A model generated the notes under the pieces. It was not told the origin of the DNA, did not search any database, and saw only the letters and a program-made list of their open reading frames with translations. A program made the position numbers and the translations under genes. Positions 12,921-25,000 of a stretch of 64,000 nt of DNA are shown piece after piece; position 1 is the first letter of the stretch; the number at the start of each line of letters is the position of its first letter. Source of the DNA: Vitis vinifera (taxonomy: Eukaryota; Streptophyta; Magnoliopsida; Vitales; Vitaceae); contig NC_081817.1 of assembly GCF_030704535.1 (NCBI RefSeq), forward strand, positions 29,389,001 to 29,453,000. Direction: 5' to 3'.

Positions 12921-14040
12921 GAAGAAAGAATATTGCTTTCAATCCCGGTTTTATCACTTTGAATTCAAGCATAAACTCCATTCTTGGCATTTTTAGCATG
13001 CTCTTCATCCACATAAAAAGATATTATCATAATAACATCAAATTTTAAAAAGAAACAAAAAAGGTTATAATTGAAACGATACGTGAACCCATCTTTATTT
13101 ATTTATTATATGTTTGCAGATATACTGATATTTTGTTTTTATACTACTGCAACAACAAATTTTTCTAAATTTGATGATGCAGTTTTGGTTTATTCAATAT
13201 AGTTTCTAGTCATTGAACCTTAATAGTAGGAAAACTTATCCTCATTGTGCGCTAAAACCTTAACGGTTTAAGCTTTTAGAAAAAATGATTGTCGCTGAGC
13301 TTGTTTTCTGTTACTGCAATCCGTGCCTCCACAGGTAAATTGTTTGTCCAACAAACCCATTACCGGAATATTGTTGTCTTGTTTTTGGGTTAACGAAGGG
13401 AATGCGGAATCCAATGTAGGTGATAACATGGTATGATTAAAAATATTGCATTTTGGAACATAGCACCTACGAAACCTCTCCCTGCTAGTGCTTTTATTGA
13501 AGTACATATTCTAAATGACTGGTATTAGTATCGATATTTCCGAAGAATTTTAATCATTGATGGGATTTTAGAAATTGCCACACTGCCGCCTTGGTTGATT
13601 TTTAAACAAATGAGATGTCTTTCTTTTGGCCATTGCTCTAGTTTTTCCTTCTGAAGAAACTGTAGCTTCATCTGGGTTGTTTTCCCCAGCAGGTTGTGGT
13701 GAAAGAGGAAGAAGACTTTGCGGTCAATCATGGAAAAAAACTGCTTGATATATTTGTCAGTTAACGGTGGATGATGGTAACCTTAAATCCTAAAGCCTCA
13801 GGCTGAGGGCATTGAGTAGGGAAAATACGACCTTGATTTGCATATGTGACTTAAGATCTGAGACTGATATGTTAAATGAAAACTTTGGAAATGCTTGAGG
13901 CTGTGTTTGGTGGTGATTGGGAGGGTTTCATTCTATGAAATGGTGAAATAAATTAAAATAAATTTGTTACAGAGACCAAATGATCATCACCACAAACATG
14001 AACACTACATGTAATTCACAATGAAAATTACATCCAGTCA
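12921..14040. other. Convergent 3' region between epoxidase-like and bromodomain genes
   Basis: AT-rich, with no gene I can support. It should hold the 3' UTRs of both flanking genes, which converge. I searched all frames for the missing C-terminal ZEP sequence (GGNSSKLEGRP-like text and an FHA fold) and saw none. Open frames near 13270-13730 on the minus strand have no recognisable family. Confidence 0.55.
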
Positions 14041-16843
14041 TCACCTCCTGGCCTGCTTCCTTGCCCTCTTTGATGATGATGCTGCCGGCGCCGCTTCCTT
14101 CTCGCCGCCACTCTCCCTCCCTCGCTTCCCTGTGTCTGCGGCCGCTTTCTTTGGCGGCCGCCCTACACTCCGTTTTGATGGGCTGCTCTCGTCCTTGCCT
14201 TGCTTCCCTCCCCCACTCTGCCTCAACACTCTGTCTCTCCTCCCATCTCCCTTCTCATTCCGCTTCCTCTTTTCCTCCCCACCTCCCCCTCCTCTGCCAC
14301 TCCTCGTGTCATTCACCGTACTCTTCCCCATGTCCATGGGCGAGTTCTTCTTAATCCTCTTCAAGAAGTCCGCCGCACCCCGTTTTTTGGCGGAAGCAGA
14401 GGCATCAGCTTTCTTTTTTTCTGCTTTGGGCGTCTCTCCTTTATCCGACGACCCATGATTGGTGCTTGTGCTTTGATTCTTATTGAGATTACCCGACCGG
14501 TTCTTCCCGCCTCTCCTCAAGCTTCTCACACCAGTTGTCGACTTCTCCTTTGTGCCGGCTTTCACCAAACTCTGCTCTTCCCTCACCGACGGTTTGATAT
14601 CCACAGCTGGTTTCTCTTCACTCCTGGACTCCCCCGCCTTCACCCCAAAACTGGAAGCCTTGGCCGAGATAGAGCTCCGTTTGCGGCAGACAATAATGGG
14701 AGCGGACGACTTTTGCTTCGCAAGCAAGGAATCCGATCTTTCAAGCTCCGGTTTGGGTTGGGGCAGTAGGAGATGTTCGGGCGCCGGGGGTTGCTGCTTG
14801 CGAACTTCATTCAAGACCATTGCCCGCAGTTCTCCGGCAGCCAGGGCCTCCGCCGAAGCCTTGGGAAAAAAGACAATGGCGTTAGTGAAAAGGAGGAGGA
14901 GGTCTCTGTAAAACGCTCGTGGGGAAGAGGAGTAAGTGCCATCGTCCAGCTTGGTCTGTATGGACTCGAGGTCCACGTGCTGCCTAACAATGCTTTTGTA
15001 TACCTCCGTCTCCTGTAATAAATGTAATAAATCTCCTTATTATTTTAAATTGGAGTTAAATTAGAAGAATATCCGGAAATTCTGGAGAGAATAAGGCATA
15101 CTTTCATCTACAACATAATTCAACAACCACATCAGCTTTTTATCCTCACAAAATGATCCGACGGTGGTGGATTGCTTTTTATCTTATCCGACGGTCGAGC
15201 AACGTAGCTGGCTACAATCGACTTCTCTTCTATTTCACTTTGCATGGATGCCACGTGCTTTTCATTGACTGATGGAGCTCCTATATAACCAAGGATTTAC
15301 TCTCTTATGCTTTATTTTTATTTTTATCTTTATTTTTTATTTTATTCCTTTGAAATAAAATAAATAAATAAATACTGGATGTGATTTGGCGGGTACACGT
15401 CACTCACGCATCTATACCCTCCATTCCGTTCTTTAGATCAGACTCTTTTAGATGTGCAGAGTCGGTAATTAAGATTTGCGAACTGGGCCCGGGAATGGAA
15501 CGGTGAAGATTGGTTGTGAAAGATGATTAGGATGGGTGTTTGGCTGTGACGCGTTTTAGAGGATTCTGGTTTTTTTTTTTTTTCTTTTTTGAGTTAGTTT
15601 ATTGAAAAAAGAAAATAATGGCGAATACCTGGGTTTCGAGCCGGCGCTCGAACAAGGAGCTGTGTTTGTGCGACCGGATAATCTCCAAAAAGCTAACCAA
15701 TGGCTGTGATTTCACGCAGATCCGCTTGGTCGCCGGAGATACCGCTTCGGTCTCCGGCTCATCGCCGGAGCTACTGCCGGAGATTTCCTTTTTGCGGCGA
15801 CGCTTCCTCTTTCTCGTAAGGCTGGCTGAGCTTTGCACGTCGCTGCTCTCCTTTGTCCCGTCCTTTGAGTGAGCCGCCGATTCTCTTAACTCGGACGAGT
15901 CATCGGCTTTTTTGGCCCGGTTCGGCTCGGAGCTTCCATTGTACGAGTCTTCTCCGACCGGTTTCGAATCGCTGGAAACAGGATCCGGTTTTGTCGAACC
16001 GGGCTCTGTTGGTTCCGGTTCTCTCGCTGCCTCTTCCACAGCGGTTTCTATATTCTCGCCCTTCACTCCGGTCGAGTTCGACTCGTTGACCGACCGGTTT
16101 TCCCGGTCGGATTCCTCGCCGGAGATCAACTTTCCGGCGTCTCCTTCGGGAGAGGATTTTTCCGGCACTTCGTCTCCTTCCTTTACTTCGTCTTTAGATC
16201 TCTCCTCCTTTACCTCATCGTCCAGATCTGGTTTTACGACGTCGTTGTCATTCTCCTTCGTGGACTGCTCCCGCTCCTCTTCTAATCTCTTCACCTTCAA
16301 CTGCAACGAACTGTAGAAAAAAATCAGATCCATCTAAATCTCTCAGATCCAAGGACTAATACCATAACTAAAAGAACACGATAAATCATTCCATTCCAAA
16401 ATTATTATAAAAAAATAAATCGAAAAAGAACTTTACAGGATCGAAACATCAGAACGATGGACCTCGTTTCTAAGCTCTGCAACTCGGAGCTTCCTCAACT
16501 CTTCTAACCATGGAATCGTATCGGTTTCGTCGCGGACTTGGTTTTGGCTTTGGGTCTCGGCGTCGTTGTCTTTGGCCGTGGCCGTGAATCTACGTTTGAG
16601 GTCGTGATATTTCTGCTGACAGTTCTGAGCGGTCGTCAAAAGGTGAGGAAGAGAGCTTCGAGTCTGTATTTCCATGGCAACTGAATCCCAGTTCTGGAAG
16701 CCGTGCCGCTTCACCGCGCATGCTAGCAACAGCTCCTCCCAAGTCGTCCAGGTATCGTTATCTCTTTTCTCTGTTCTAGCCATGTCGATGATGATGTTGT
16801 TGTCGTCGTTACTGACGTTGATGATTGGTGTGTTTTTGCTCAT
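14041..16843 (-). CDS. SANT/Myb-bromodomain nuclear protein
   Basis: Plant-specific 'DNA-binding bromodomain' protein like Arabidopsis At2g44430/At2g42150/At3g57980, a chromatin regulator. Three exons on the minus strand: 16843-16437, 16310-15629, 15012-14041, giving 686 residues. A Myb/SANT-like domain is at about 29-90 (WTTWEELLLACAVKRHGFQNW, QQKYHDLKRRF). A long acidic, Lys/Glu-rich linker follows, then a basic RKRKRRRKK nuclear signal. The bromodomain at about 335-430 is split by intron 2 (FLEIIRSHKHSSLF, then VDLESIQTKLDDGTY and FYRDLLLLFTNAIVFFP). The tail is basic with a GRPPKK AT-hook-like core. In the BC-loop region, where canonical bromodomains have YN after the NA/NC pair, the sequence reads FF, so acetyl-lysine binding may be altered. 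The start chosen is the first ATG of the frame; a second Met (MARTEKRD) about 20 residues on is an alternative. Confidence 0.9.
15013..15628 (-). other. Intron 2 of the bromodomain gene
   Basis: A 616-base intron bounded by GT-AG on the minus strand. It contains a CACGTG G-box near 15252, a TATATAA-like run near 15282, and a direct repeat of ATCCGACGGT at about 15151 and 15187. These promoter-like words could mark an internal start, but they may be chance. Confidence 0.55.
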
Positions 16844-16973
16844 CCCTCCATTTCTTTTCAAAACCTAGGGTTTTTGTTTTAATTTTCCCAGAATCTTAAC
16901 CTTCTTTTCTTTTTATTTTCCGGATAGCCAAGCAGGAAATTCCAACCTTCTCTCATTGCGTTGGTGTGTTCCG

Positions 16974-16985
16974 TGTATATATACG
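16974..16985 (-). promoter_or_regulatory. Candidate TATA box of the bromodomain gene
   Basis: A TATATATA core sits inside the near-palindrome CCGTGTATATATACGG, about 130 bases upstream of the chosen ATG at 16843 on the minus strand. Distance and context fit a plant core promoter, but no start-site data are available. Confidence 0.45.
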
Positions 16986-17059
16986 GACCTGATCGCGAGT
17001 TTTTTGAAATTACGTAATTGCCCTCGATGTAATGTGAAATTTCCCTTAGTTGTCCCTCG

Positions 17060-19669
17060 TTCAAATGTTTTATAGAGCGCCGCTCACTGAATTTACCAAA
17101 AGGCCCTCAATCTTTTGTCGTCGTGGTAAGGTAGGTAAAGGTTAGGTTTTGAATGGGCTGGATAGGCCGAGTCGACCCGAATCTCGAACCAATTGGATTT
17201 TGTCATTGAAACCAAATCACGTAATGGGCCGGGTAAGGATTAATCATATGAATTTTACTACTACGTTAAAACAAAATGTTGTTTTATTTTGGTAATCCCA
17301 CATGTCTATTTATAGGATTTTATCTTAATTTTGTAAACACCAAATTATATTCTGTAATTTGAATGACAACTTAAAATTGATTTTTCAGAAATATTTTTCA
17401 TTATTACAATTTCACTTATTTTTAAAAATACTTTTTCACCTCTTAAAATGTGATTAATAAAAGAATTTTTTTTTTTAATTTTGTTTTTGAAAAAACAGTT
17501 ACCTTTTTAAGAATCAATTCAAGGTATTTTAGAGGGTTTTTTTTTATAATTCTATTTGAAAATTGATATTTATTAACTATCTTAAAAAATATTATAAAAA
17601 ATACCTCATCGTTTAATTGTTATGCTTCCCTCTGAATTTAAAATAAATAATTATAATTAAATTATTAAAATTGATTTCTTTTGTTTGATGTTTTAATTGA
17701 TAAGACAATCATTCAATCTAAAGTCAAGTGTATCCTCCTACACGGCACAACCTTTTAGTTACCTAACTTTTCCTTTTTATACTTTTTCCAATACCATCAA
17801 ATTTCTTAGAGATTCCTGCGAGACTTTGTAAAGATGAAAGGTGACATGTCAGATATATATATTTATTTCTTAGAAATTAATTATAACTTGTTATTTATTA
17901 TTATGCGCATTTAGAATTTCATTATTTTGTATTTTGATTTTATTTATTTTAATAAAACTTGTTAAAATTAACTTTGAAAATTTAGTATAATCCTCGGGTT
18001 CAAATCGCTTATGTTTAGTTTAGTTTATAATAAGATTATTTTACATTTAGTAAAAAACATTGAATTATTAAATTATCCCTTTAAAATTATACATGAAAAT
18101 AAGGAAATCTTTGACATTATGATTTTTTTTTTCTCCAATAGATGGAATTAAATTTTAAAAATCTACGATTAGAATGAAGATATGATATCAAATTGGACCA
18201 TAGAATTTCCTCTCAAAAGACACATGCATGTAAAATTGATCTTTTAATATAAATGACATGAAAGACATATGGTTGGTTCCATATGATATGGGTGGAAGTA
18301 AATTTATCTTTATTCTACTTTTTTTTTAATTTAAATTTATTATACTTTTTTGTATGAAGCGGATTTTTTGAAATTTAAAAACAGAGCCGATAACTAAAAA
18401 GTACACCAAGAATTGACCATATTATTTGTTTTATTTGCTACACAGAAGAGGTGTCAAGCCCGAGCACTATGCCAGCTTATAAATTATATACAACTAAGCA
18501 CACCGACGAAAACAACAAACACATTCATTTTTATTTTTTTTCTATAACTAAATTAAATATAAGTTTTCATTTTTTTTTAGGTAATATTTTTATAACACCC
18601 AACAACGTTAGAGTGGAAAGCCTAAGCAACCCCACTTTCCCTTATCCTTATTTTGAAATAGCCTTTTGTTTTCTTTCATACACTTTAAAAATTAATTGGA
18701 TGGAAGCCAAAGTTCTATATATATTTTAAATAATAATAGAATTATAATTTTTTTAAATATAAAATAGGTTTTTTGGTATAAGTAAAGATAAAGTTTTTAC
18801 ATTATATTAAATATTTTTGACTGTTACTTGGTCAAATTGAAAAATGAGGCTTTTTCGTTTGTTCAACCCAAAGAAAGTTGAAAGTCTTTAAGGTAATTAT
18901 CGATGGAAATGATTTCTCACATGATTTAAAAATTAAAAAAAAAAAGAAATTGAAATAGGTTATAAACTTATGCATTTTTAAATTATTTAATATCAATATA
19001 AAAGAGTAAAAATAAATTAAATGAATCTAAAATAAATACCAAAAAAACATTCATTTAATTTTTTCTTTGTTCCATTTTCATGCATATTTTATTCCTTTTT
19101 TTTTCTTCTAAATTTGTCTAGAACAAAACATACGATAAGAATATATTTGATTTTTAGAAACTATTAAGGAAATAAATAAAAATATATTTTTTTTCTCATA
19201 TTTGATTTATTATTAAAAAAAAGTAAAAAATAAAAAAAAAATACTAAAAACTCTGAAGTTGAAGAAACTTATAAAAATGAATTATTCTTCATTTTTTCAC
19301 ATCTATCTTTTTTTATTTTTGCTCTTTATTTTCTAATTCTTACATTTTTGTCATTTTCTCCAAAGTTTTACAACCCATACATTGGATAAAGAGTGAACCT
19401 AAAATAACAAAGCAATCTAACATCTCTAGCCCTAGAGACCCTTTCTTCTATAATTTGAATACATGCAATCTGGGCCACTTCAACATGTATTGTACTTTGG
19501 ATCCATTTCTAACATCTATCTTGGAAGCATTATGCTGAAATCAACCATCGGATTTCATTGTTTTTACGGTTTTTCTCACAATTCGGACCATGAGATGTTG
19601 GACATGGGCCTGAGGCCCTAGGCCCATCAGTTTTGGCAAATCCGAAACACGAAATGAGGCCCAAAGATG
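17060..19669. other. AT-rich intergenic region without a supported gene
   Basis: About 2.6 kb of low-complexity AT-rich DNA. Short open frames (for example near 18450-18730) are mostly Lys/Ile/Phe/Asn from A/T codons and have no domain. Just before 19670 there is a cluster of TGGGCC/GGCCCA words, listed separately. Confidence 0.6.
19605..19663. promoter_or_regulatory. Cluster of site II (TGGGCC/GGCCCA) motifs
   Basis: TGGGCC at 19605 and GGCCCA at 19621 and 19658, plus AGGCCCT between them, lie in 60 bases immediately downstream of the stop codon of the minus-strand gene. Site II words are normally promoter elements of plant housekeeping genes bound by TCP factors, so a position at a 3' end is unusual. 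Confidence 0.45.
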
Positions 19670-20641
19670 TTACGTACCGGCGCTGCTCGTGGCATTCCCG
19701 TCAGTTTCTTTACCGGTGACTCCGTCGTCTCCTGGAGCCTTCCCTCCAATTATCTGTACCGGAGAATACTTTCCAGCGTTGATTTCTGACCGGAGCTCGG
19801 CTATTCCTTTTCTCAATGACTCGTTCTGTGCTCGTAAAGCGTCCAGCTCACGCTTCATTGACAAACACGTCCCTGCCACGCCAGTGCTGCTGTGCGGGCT
19901 GTTATCAGCTGCCACGTGTTCGATTCCGATTTTGCTTAGCACAAGGAAAGGGGCTTTGTCGCCAGATATCCCGGCCGTCTGATTCGTGATGTTGTCTCCG
20001 GCGCAGGTAGGTTTGAACTCCGCCGGAAACTTAAGGTTCCACCTGAGTTTCAGCACGGCACGGTTCATCAACCGTACAGCAGTCCCCGCACTCAACTCCA
20101 CGCCAGAAAACACACTATCGATCACTTTTCCAACGGGAAAACTGATTCTCTTCCCGGTTGCCCCTGGCGGTTCTGCATCGTCAACCGATCCATCGACCTC
20201 CAAATCGGCGCCGTCAGCAGGCGCCTTGAATTTGGGAGTGAAAATCGAAGACTGAGGCGGCAAAGCGATCTGCGACTGCATAGATCGTTTGATGGAGAAA
20301 TCACCGATCTGAGGCCTGAAATGGATGAAGAAACTGGGACTTCCAGTACCAAGGAGGTTGAACTCAGCAGCCATGGCTATGGGAGCCCCGATCGGGGACC
20401 CGAAGCGGCCGATTCCGGTCTTGACGGCAACGGCGAAAGGGGTGAGAGAATCATTGTGGCGGTAAGAGAATTTGATCAACGGCCCGGATTCAAAGAAGGT
20501 GGAGAGGTTAAAACGCAGGTCTGTGGCGTCTCCGGCTTCGACGCCGTACCGAAATGGAAAGCCCAAGATGTTGAGAGCAACTTTGGCTCTGAATAAAGGT
20601 TTTTTCTCATCTTCTCGAAACTTAACTGAAGCTTTCATCAT
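19670..20641 (-). CDS. Conserved plant protein of unknown function, single exon
   Basis: An intronless 323-residue frame beginning MMKASVKFREDEKKPLFRAK. I do not recognise a named family. The first about 120 residues alternate polar and hydrophobic positions with many aromatic residues (ILGFPFRYGVEAGD, FNLSTFFESGPLIKFSYRH, SPSFFIHFRPQIGDFSIK), which suggests a beta-sheet-rich or barrel-like fold. A variable middle follows (about 125-170), then a second strand-rich segment (KVIDSVFSGVELSAGTAVRL, LKLRWNLKFPAEF). Near residues 265-290 there is a short amphipathic helix (MKRELDALRAQNESLRKGI) that looks like a coiled coil. It lacks a transit peptide or membrane helix that I can see. Codon use and GC content are clearly genic against very AT-rich flanks, and the ATG pair sits behind an AAACCCTAA telo-box, supporting a real gene. 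Resemblance to plastid outer-envelope proteins is only a guess. Confidence 0.8.
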   Translation of the reverse strand: MMKASVKFREDEKKPLFRAKVALNILGFPFRYGVEAGDATDLRFNLSTFFESGPLIKFSYRHNDSLTPFAVAVKTGIGRFGSPIGAPIAMAAEFNLLGTGSPSFFIHFRPQIGDFSIKRSMQSQIALPPQSSIFTPKFKAPADGADLEVDGSVDDAEPPGATGKRISFPVGKVIDSVFSGVELSAGTAVRLMNRAVLKLRWNLKFPAEFKPTCAGDNITNQTAGISGDKAPFLVLSKIGIEHVAADNSPHSSTGVAGTCLSMKRELDALRAQNESLRKGIAELRSEINAGKYSPVQIIGGKAPGDDGVTGKETDGNATSSAGT

Positions 20642-20652
20642 CTTCTTCTTCT

Positions 20653-20662
20653 AAAACCCTAA
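20653..20662 (+). promoter_or_regulatory. Telo-box-like AAACCCTAA in the leader of the unknown-function gene
   Basis: The word AAAACCCTAA lies about 15 bases upstream of the minus-strand ATG at 20641. Telo-boxes near plant start sites often accompany broadly expressed, growth-related genes. Only the motif is seen; activity is inferred. Confidence 0.45.
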
Positions 20663-20903
20663 CACACTACAGGTTCAAATAAGATGGAACTGTTACAGTA
20701 GAACCGCCATTCTTGTATGATCGCGGTGGCGGATGGAGCAATGGTATTATTATAATATAATTTTAAATATTGTTTTTTAAAATTTAATATATATCTATTA
20801 TAATAAATTAAAACATATCTTAATATATATAAGCCACGTTTTATAAGATATTTGTAAAATCTGAAAATTTAGAAGATTAGTATTATTTTTGGATAGATTT
20901 TTA

Positions 20904-21142
20904 GGTGGTGTTTATTTTTTTTTGTGTTTTTTTAAAGTAATTTGTTTTTGCCAGCGTTAAATAAAAAATCAAAATATGTAAAAAAATCAAAATATGTAAT
21001 TTTTTTTAAATAAAAAAAGAACGTATTAACTTTTTTTAATCCTTAATAGAAATAAAACAAGATAAAAACAAACAATCTAATATTTAATATTATTAAACAT
21101 TAAGATTCTATTTAGAATTAAGCAAAAAAAATAAATATCACC
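20904..21142. mobile_element. MITE with TTA target duplication (Harbinger/Tourist-like)
   Basis: A 239-base AT-rich element with near-perfect terminal inverted repeats: left GGTGGTGTTTATTTTTTTT, right end reading as GGTGATATTTATTTTTTTT on the other strand. TTA is present directly on both sides (20901-20903 and 21143-21145), the target duplication typical of PIF/Harbinger elements. No coding capacity. Confidence 0.68.
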
Positions 21143-21145
21143 TTA

Positions 21146-21715
21146 GTCTTGGTTTGACGTTAGAAATTTTGAAGAGAATATGGACAATGAAATACAATAA
21201 ATCGAATAAATGAAAAATTTTAAAGAAAAATAAGATATAGATTTAAATTTAACAAATTTTATTTCAAAGCCATTTTTCTTTTTCTTTTTATAAAAATAAA
21301 TATTTTCTAATCAAATTCATTATATTTTATTTTATTTTACACTTTTTATTGTATATTAAAATAAAATTTATCTTTTATTTTATAATTTTTTTCTATAAAT
21401 TCTATTTTGATTTTGGAAAAAGGATGGGGAAAATATAATTTCTCTCTTAATATAAAAAATAAAAATATATTTTTTAACAATATTTTTCATGATATAATAA
21501 AAAAGTATTGGAAGAATCACTTACCAATACCAAATTTAAGATTTATTTTAATTATTTAAAAATAATTTTTAGAATTACGTCAAACACCTAATTTAAAAAA
21601 AAAATGCATCGAGGGATTGAAAATGTTTTAATCCTCTCGAATTCGCTCCAAAGATTTTAAACGTTTTAATCAAAATTAGTGTAAGAAACCAAATTAAGGC
21701 CCCTTAATGATGAAG
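21146..21715. other. AT-rich intergenic stretch upstream of the CCCH-KH gene
   Basis: No gene or defined repeat is seen. A/T runs dominate until about 21700, where GC content rises towards the promoter motifs of the next gene. Confidence 0.6.
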
Positions 21716-21717
21716 CG

Positions 21718-21831
21718 TGGGCCCAAAGCCCACAAAAATACTAGGCCCAGAACGGCAGAACCAACTAGATATGCGTGACATCACAACTGGACGGGCGCCA
21801 ACTCAAAATACAAACCAAATTTAAACCCTAA
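21718..21831 (+). promoter_or_regulatory. Site II cluster and telo-box upstream of the CCCH-KH gene
   Basis: TGGGCC at 21718, AGCCCA at 21727 and GGCCCA at 21744 are followed by a telo-box AAACCCTAA at 21823. Site II plus telo-box is a known combination in promoters of plant ribosomal, translation and RNA-binding genes. A TATATAA word is at about 21843, roughly 200 bases before the ATG. This predicts strong expression in dividing tissue. Confidence 0.6.
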
Positions 21832-22042
21832 CTTTCAAATCCTATATAATAATAAATAAAAAAACTAATAAATATATATGTATATATAATTTTTTATTTT
21901 ATGATATATATTTTTATTTTCTCTCACGAACTCTTTTTTTTTCCGTCTTACCGCCTCCGTCTCTTCAAACCCTAGGGTTTTTACTCTCTCACTCTCTCGA
22001 TTCAGAAATCTTCTGTTGGTTTGGAGTCTCTAGCTTGTTGAA

Positions 22043-25000
22043 ATGGAGGTCGGAGGCAAGAGGAGAGGTCGTCCGGACGGCGCCGCTTTCGGCAACGGAG
22101 GCTTCAAGAAATCCAAGCAAGGTTCGTTTATTATTATTGTTATTATTTTCCTTCTCTTCCTAGAAGCTCCGGTGGTTGAATTCGAGACTGTTGCCTTTGT
22201 TTCTGTTTGGATCTTGGGAGGAGGATGGGAACGTGGAGCAGAGTACTGAAATCTGCTTTGTTTGGCGTCCTTTTTTTTTTCGTGAGATCCAATCGGGTGT
22301 TGTTTTTGTTTCTCAGTCATTTCTGCTCTAATTGTTGTTTAGTTCGGAGAATTGATTTCTCTGGTTATCCATACTATAGAGTTGTAGTTTGTGCGTTATG
22401 TCTTGTGAGGTGGGATTTTGTATATGTTTTATTCGTACTTCGTTATTTCAGTGAAGGCAGTTTAATCTTTTGTTTGAGTGGGAAGGAGCTGAATCTTTGC
22501 TGGATTGCAGATGCTTTTCAAGTGTTTTATTTTGTATCTGCTTTAGCTGTTACGTTGTTGTTTATTCATTAGATCGGCATGGGAGATTGGTGGGTAGTAA
22601 TTGATCATTATTAATTTAAAATTAATGAATTTGGATGGAAAACAATTAAGATAGCGCTTTGAAAGAATTCGGTTAAAATTTTATGACTTTCTTATTTTCT
22701 ATGATATAAATACTAGGCGGCATTGATATGTGCTGTGGTACAAGAATATTTTTACAATACACATATAAGGCATGCCATGCAATATAAATGAACAGAATTG
22801 GAGAATCTTTGACGGGTTGAAGTTGTTGGAGTTAAAAGTAAATTTTATCAAGTTTTTGCTTTTTCATAGTCTAGGGGTTCTCTTGGGAGTGAAGCTTATA
22901 TTTAGAATGGTTTAAGGCCTTTGTTTTGGCCTCTGATTGTTGTATCCTCTGTTTTGGATTCTTCTGCTTATCATTATATGGGTGATCTATGTTACATCCA
23001 AAGCACTAGGGGTTACCCCTTTTAGTGCTCCTTATATGCTATATTTGGCTATTAAAAAATCATAAGTGCTTGGCTAGTTTAATTAGCCTGCAAGGAAGAA
23101 AAATTTTCATTTTTTCCCCTTACAATGTTATTGTACTATTGGATGTACTTTGAAGTTGATATAAAACACTAGAAACTTTCCTTTGCTTTTCTTTTGCATC
23201 TAATGAAACATGGATCTTCTCTTTGTGGAGTATTAATCTGACACCCTGTTTTTTTTTTTTCTCTTTCTTTTGGTTCAGTTGCCTCCTTACAAATTTTTAT
23301 GAAATCAATTATATATTTCATACAGTGTGTATTTTATACTTGTGCATGTATTTTTCTATCTATTTTACAATATGTAAAATAGTGTCCAGTATACTATGAA
23401 AGAAGGAAATGGTAGCATATACAGTTTATTTGTTCACAACTTTAAACAAAATATCTATTTCTTTCCCTCAACTATTTGGTTCCAAATAGAGTGTTTTTGT
23501 TTCCAATAGTTATTTCACATCCCTGTACAATCTTTTTTCTATCCCTTTCCCAATTCGTAAATGCCTTCAAATTTTCAAAATATGAAGATCAAAATGTGTC
23601 AAGGTACAATTAGTTTTACAGAAGGGAAAAGGAAATGAAATCCGATTTCTTTTATTTTCTATTAGTTTTTAAGATGCATTTCCCTCAATGACTGGTTCCA
23701 AAGAAAGTGATTATGTTTGACAATTGTTTGGATGTGAGAATTCATTTAGGTGATTATTGACTACATTGCTTACATTTATGTTTAGGAGATCTTTCCTTTC
23801 TCTTTTTTTTTTCATTGCTTGATTCCATTCGATTTTTGGTAATATTGATATCTGTTTGTTTTCTTTGCCCTTTTTTTCCCTTCATTTTGTGTGTGGGGAA
23901 TTGTAATGTATGTTGCTTATATATTTTGGCTCATTTGTTGAAGCTCTATCCTCTAGCAAAGTGCTTCTTTGAGAAGAGCCATGTTGAGTCGAGGTTGCCA
24001 TCCAAAACACAACACATTTTTAGAAACCTTTTGTTCTACAAAAGCTTTTTCCCATCTTTGCTGAAAGGAGCTTTTAAGTTCTATCCAAGCACATTCTGTG
24101 CATTTTGGCAGCCTGGAAGTGCTTTAGAACTGTTCAAAGCTGTGCTAATTGGTGCCTGCCTTTTAGTGGTATTATCATGAGACTCCAATTGACAAGCATC
24201 GTATACGTACTCCACTAAGACATATTGGTGGTTCCATTAGTTTTTGTTATAGGTTTGTCAACTTATTTGGATACCTTAATACCTGTTTGCTTTGATTTTT
24301 GTTTTTATAATCATATAATTGCATGCAATGACACAGGTAAATTTCACTTGCACAAGGGTGATGTACAATACTAAACTTAGCACTTTATTGATTCATTGCC
24401 TGCTTGGGATTGGTGATCTTGTAATTTCTAGTTAATGAATTCTTAGTCTTTGGTAACTTAATTACAATAAATAATGGTATATGAGTCCTGGATTTTCTTG
24501 AAAAGTTCGCAGATCCAAAACTCACTGAAATCGTAACTGAAACAAAGTAATTAATTTTTTGCCACAGAAACGGAGTCCTTTTCAACTGGTATAGGAAGCA
24601 AATCGAAGCCATGCACCAAGTTTTTCAGGTTCTAATCTTAACCTACCCAAGATAAATACTCTAAATTTTAAATTTTATATTGCAAATGCTTCTAACTTTT
24701 AATAAAATTTTGCACAGCAGTTTCACAAGCATGACTGTTGTGATCCAGGTTATGACTTTGGCATCTAGATTGTGATACAGGTTATATTTTTTCAACTATA
24801 AATATGTAAATCCAAATTTTAACAGAGATGATGTCTTTACAACTGTGATATATGCCCATTTGTAATGCAATATTTAATCTATAAGCAGTTGATCAAGAAT
24901 GTGCTCCTTTCATCATTGTTTTAAGTCTAATCATTGATCATAATGCAATATTTAATCTATAAGCAGTTGATCAAGAATGTGCTCCTGTCATCATTGTTTT

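Noticed and set aside
14021-15018. Several long plus-strand frames over the bromodomain gene exon 3
   Set aside because: They are produced by GC-rich coding DNA on the other strand; the minus frame has the bromodomain and proper splice signals.
23815-24180. 121-residue frame in CCCH-KH intron 1
   Set aside because: It is Phe/Leu/Ser-rich from T-rich DNA, has no domain, and lies inside a well-bounded intron.
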